The notes under the pieces are model-generated. The model worked only from the letters and a program-made list of their open reading frames with translations, did not search any database and was not told where the DNA came from. Shown here one piece after another: positions 61,582 to 64,000 of a stretch of 64,000 nucleotides of DNA (position 1 is its first letter; each line of letters opens with the position of its first letter). This stretch comes from Sorangium cellulosum (GTDB taxonomy: Bacteria; Myxococcota_A; Polyangia; Polyangiales; Polyangiaceae), in contig NZ_CP012673.1 in assembly GCF_002950945.1 (NCBI RefSeq), positions 8,508,501 through 8,572,500 of the forward strand, given 5' to 3'. A program made the position numbers and the translations under genes.

Positions 61582-62991
61582 CTACCGGAGCGCGCGCGTG
61601 AGGCGCTGCTCCACCTGCCCGAGCACCTCCTTCGGGTCCTTGCCCTGGAGCACCTGGCTCACCCCCTGGAAGAACGCGATCGACGCCTCGTTGTACCGCG
61701 CGCCCGTGCTGTTCGAGGGGCGCGGGACCAGCGCGATGTCCTTCGCGCGCGAAAGGAACGGCATCGACTTCACGACGTCCGGGTCCTCTTGCACCGAGCG
61801 CACCGTCGGGATGAAGGAGCCCGCGGTCGCGCGGAACTTCTGCGCTTCCGGGCTGGTCAGGTAGCGGACGAGCTCGATCGCCGCGTCCTTCTGCGCCGAG
61901 AACTTCGAGACGGCGAGCTGCCAGCCGCCGACGGCGCCGGCGCTCTTCTGGCCGGGCTCGTGCGGCAGCGGGGCCACCCCGAACTTGCCCTTGATCGGCG
62001 ACTTGTCGGCGTTGCCCGCGGCGTAGGCGTAGGGCCAGTTCCGCATGAACGCGGCGTTCCCGCCCTGGAACGTGTTGCGGGCGTCCTCCTCCTCGTAGCT
62101 CGTCACGCCCGCGGACGAGATGGTGCCCACCCAGCCCTTGGCGCGCGCGAGCGCCTTCTGGGCCCCCGGGTTGTTCACCGTGATCTTGCCGTCCTCGATG
62201 ATGGCGCCGCCGCCGTGCGACGCGATCCACTCCAGCGCGTTGCAGGTGAGCCCCTCGTAGGCCTTCCCCTGCCACACGAAGCCGAGGAAGTTCGGGCTGC
62301 TCGCGCGCTCTCCGTCCTGGATCTTCTTCGCCATCTGCTCGAGCTCGTCCCACGTCTCCGGCGGCTTCGAATAGCCGTATTTCTCGAGCAGATCGGTGCG
62401 GTAATAGAGCAGCCCGAAGTCGGTGAACCACGGCATCGCCACGAGCTTGCCGTCGACCGTGTTGTTCTGAACGATGCTCTCGACATGCTGCTTCGCCGCC
62501 TCGCCGAGCTTCTCGCGCAGGTCGAGGAGGTTCTGGGCGAAGGCGCCGGGCCAGATGACGTCGAGCATCAGCACGTCGATGTCCGCGGACTGCCCCTGGA
62601 ACAGCCGCTGGTAGACGGAGTAGGTCTCGGTCGCGTCCTTCGGCCGGGGGATCAGGGCCACCTCGATGCCGGTGTCCTGGTTGAACTGCTTGATCAACAC
62701 CCTGTCGAGCTCGGCGCCCACGCCCACCGACTCGCTGTAATATTTCAGCTTGGCTCCGCTGAATTTCTTCGCCTCGGCGGCGTTCGGCACCGCGGGGGGC
62801 TGCGCCTTGATCGCGGTGTCGCCCGGCGCCTCGGCGACGGCGGGCTTGCTCGTGGCGGTCGCGGCGGCGCCGGGGCGGCTCTCGCCCGCAGGCGGCTTCT
62901 TGTCGCCCTGGCAGGCGCACAGGCCGACGACGAAGAGGAGCAGCGCTATGGTTCTCCATGCGCGGAGATCATGCTGCCGAGTGATGTCCAT
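61582..62991 (-). CDS. Sugar-binding lipoprotein of the ABC transporter, MalE type
   Basis: 469 residues from ATG 62991 (the longer open frame to 63120 is not supported). Lipoprotein signal TIALLLFVVGLCAC with Cys at about residue 27, then a Pro/Ala linker. Extracellular solute-binding family 1 features: LIKQFNQDTGIEVALIPRP, MPWFTDFGLLYYRTDLLEKYGYSKPPETWDEL, AFMRNWPYAYA and AVGGWQLAVSKFS. This binds the sugar outside the membrane. It leads the three-gene operon, with 111 bp before the MalF-type gene. Confidence 0.93.
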   Translation of the reverse strand: MDITRQHDLRAWRTIALLLFVVGLCACQGDKKPPAGESRPGAAATATSKPAVAEAPGDTAIKAQPPAVPNAAEAKKFSGAKLKYYSESVGVGAELDRVLIKQFNQDTGIEVALIPRPKDATETYSVYQRLFQGQSADIDVLMLDVIWPGAFAQNLLDLREKLGEAAKQHVESIVQNNTVDGKLVAMPWFTDFGLLYYRTDLLEKYGYSKPPETWDELEQMAKKIQDGERASSPNFLGFVWQGKAYEGLTCNALEWIASHGGGAIIEDGKITVNNPGAQKALARAKGWVGTISSAGVTSYEEEDARNTFQGGNAAFMRNWPYAYAAGNADKSPIKGKFGVAPLPHEPGQKSAGAVGGWQLAVSKFSAQKDAAIELVRYLTSPEAQKFRATAGSFIPTVRSVQEDPDVVKSMPFLSRAKDIALVPRPSNSTGARYNEASIAFFQGVSQVLQGKDPKEVLGQVEQRLTRALR

Positions 62992-63794
62992 CGCGGGTTC
63001 CCTTTCTGAGATCTCGATCCGAACGGTTTCGCCAGGGGCCCTCCGCTCGCGGGCGGCGCTGACGACGCGCCTACATGCGGCGCTCGTGAGCGCCGCGAGG
63101 AGCCAGGCCTGCGGCAGCATCGAACAGAGTCGCGCTCCAGGGCAAGGGATAGCGCCGCGATTGCACCGGATCTGCGCCGCGCAGAGAGTGTCAGACGGCG
63201 CGGAGTACGGAGTTACCTTACTGGCCTACTGCCGACGGCGTACTCCATGAGGCGCTCACGTGCACGTGGACGACGGGAGCGCACATCACGCGACGTGCAT
63301 GCGGTCGGACCAGCCGCGCGGCGGGCCGTGGTCCGCATGGGCCCAGAGGGGATTCACATGAAGTCGGGAACATGAAGTCGGGGAGAAGAATCAATCGTTT
63401 TCCCGTCCTCGTGTTCAATCCGATCCCCACCACGCGCGGTGTGCGATGAGCCTGCGCTGCGCGCTCCGCATGCGCCGCGCGCGACGTCCGTGCGGGGCCG
63501 CGGGCGCGCAGCCGCGCGGACGTCGCGCGCGGCGACGGGATCGCCGTGGCGCACGCGGCCGGAGCCTCGACGGAGGAGCCCAGGAACGCGACAGCTTTGC
63601 GCTTGCGGAGCCCTTCCGGAGGCGGTAGAGCCGGTCTGCGTGGCCGGTGATCGCACTCGGCATGAGCCACGGGCATCGCTCTCGTCGCTCGTCTCGCTCT
63701 GGTAGCTCTGCTCGCTCTCGCTCTGCTTGCCCCGTCGGCTCCAGGTTGGTCCTGCCCGAAGCGGGCGAGCCGACCCCGGTCTGCGCACGGCAGT
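62992..63794. other. Intergenic region upstream of the sugar transporter
   Basis: About 800 bp with no gene supported; long frames on both strands are Arg/Ala-rich shadows. It contains a tandem ACATGAAGTCGGG repeat at about 63356-63384 and the 18-bp inverted repeat at 63473-63534. No regulator gene for the transporter is next to it. Confidence 0.55.
63473..63534. repeat. 18-bp perfect inverted repeat, 26-nt loop
   Basis: CGCCGCGCGCGACGTCCG is exactly complementary to CGGACGTCGCGCGCGGCG. It lies in non-coding DNA between the transporter operon and the gene entering at the right edge. It is not followed by a T-run. Confidence 0.8.
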
Positions 63795-64000
63795 ATGGCT
63801 CCCCTGACGCTCTCTTCTTGGTCGGATTCGTCCGATTCGTCCGATTCGTCGGATTCGGCCGATGCGCTCCGCCTGGCCGCGCGGCTGGTCGCACGCACCG
63901 TCCGGCTCGACGCGGACACGCTCGCGACGATGCCCGGCGGCATCTCGTCCCTCGCCGGGGAGAACGCCCGCGTCTGGCTGCACCCGACCGCGCAGCTGGT
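63795..64000 (+). CDS. Partial gene, Ser/Asp-rich N-terminus, product unknown
   Basis: ATG 63795 opens a frame that runs to the window edge without a stop (68 codons). It begins MAPLTLSSWSDSSDSSDSSD and continues ALRLAARLVARTVRLDADTLATMPGGISSLAGENARVWLHP. From the LRLAARL segment on, third codon positions are almost all G or C, so it looks coding. The Ser-Asp run is encoded by a 9-bp DNA repeat (TCGTCCGAT type). Family cannot be judged from this piece. Confidence 0.5.
   Translation, partial: MAPLTLSSWSDSSDSSDSSDSADALRLAARLVARTVRLDADTLATMPGGISSLAGENARVWLHPTAQL

Noticed and set aside
63218..63943. 241-residue minus-strand frame at the right edge
   Set aside because: Glu-Ser-Asp and Arg/Ala low complexity, opposite to a plus frame with better coding bias; no domain.

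Overview
The window is very GC-rich (third codon positions almost always G or C) and looks like a chromosomal segment of a myxobacterium, most like the Sorangium/Polyangium group. The clues are many Gly/Ala/Pro-rich exported lipoproteins, FHA-domain proteins, sigma-54 activators with FHA-like input domains, STAND-WD40 proteins, cysteine-rich repeat lipoproteins, and large intergenic regions full of hairpins. This placement is an inference from gene content; no rRNA is present.

Layout. 0-9.3 kb: a lytic transglycosylase running off the left edge, then part of a type VI secretion (T6SS) locus: TagH-like FHA protein, PAP2-like membrane protein, a lipoprotein on the other strand, two Hcp paralogues separated by a UUCG terminator, TssE, TssF and TssG. 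TssB, C, H, J, K, L, M and VgrG are not in the window. 9.3-13.4 kb: three lipoproteins and a zinc-ribbon/FHA protein. 13.5-24 kb: ordinary housekeeping genes: lon with a strong terminator, an FGE-like protein, fmt, a deoC-ALDH-ALDH operon in which the second ALDH is a pseudo-enzyme (a split ALDH16-like pair), a Bcp-type peroxiredoxin, an alpha/beta hydrolase, and tRNA-Thr(CGU) with a clear promoter.

24-29.4 kb is accessory ground just after the tRNA: an inverted partial tRNA copy, fragments of Uma2, beta-propeller and beta-rich genes, an FHA/AAA+ regulator, an SMC-like ATPase whose TOPRIM-like partner is cut short, and 1.2 kb of hairpins and 42-bp tandem repeats. 29.4-36.3 kb holds the most striking unit: a 1679-residue CHAT protease-nSTAND ATPase-transmembrane/coiled-coil-WD40 protein preceded by a near-consensus sigma-54 promoter and followed by a sigma-54 activator with an intact GAFTGA motif.

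36.3-44.2 kb: a DUF6484 T6SS-spike-like protein, a truncated VAT1-like oxidoreductase, a B12-binding radical SAM protein, a VapBC-like toxin-antitoxin pair, an intact Uma2 protein, a DUF362 protein and two small genes ending in a cluster of perfect hairpins. 44.2-56.7 kb: a TamB-like envelope protein, a six-repeat cysteine-rich lipoprotein, a von Willebrand lipoprotein, an overlapping three-gene unit (exported protein, ECF sigma factor, membrane anti-sigma-like protein) and a small zinc-finger protein. 56.8-59.6 kb: a second ATPase plus TOPRIM-like gene pair, intact, which is a good candidate for a defence module. 59.6-63 kb: a MalEFG-type sugar ABC transporter without its ATPase. A new gene enters the right edge at 63.8 kb.
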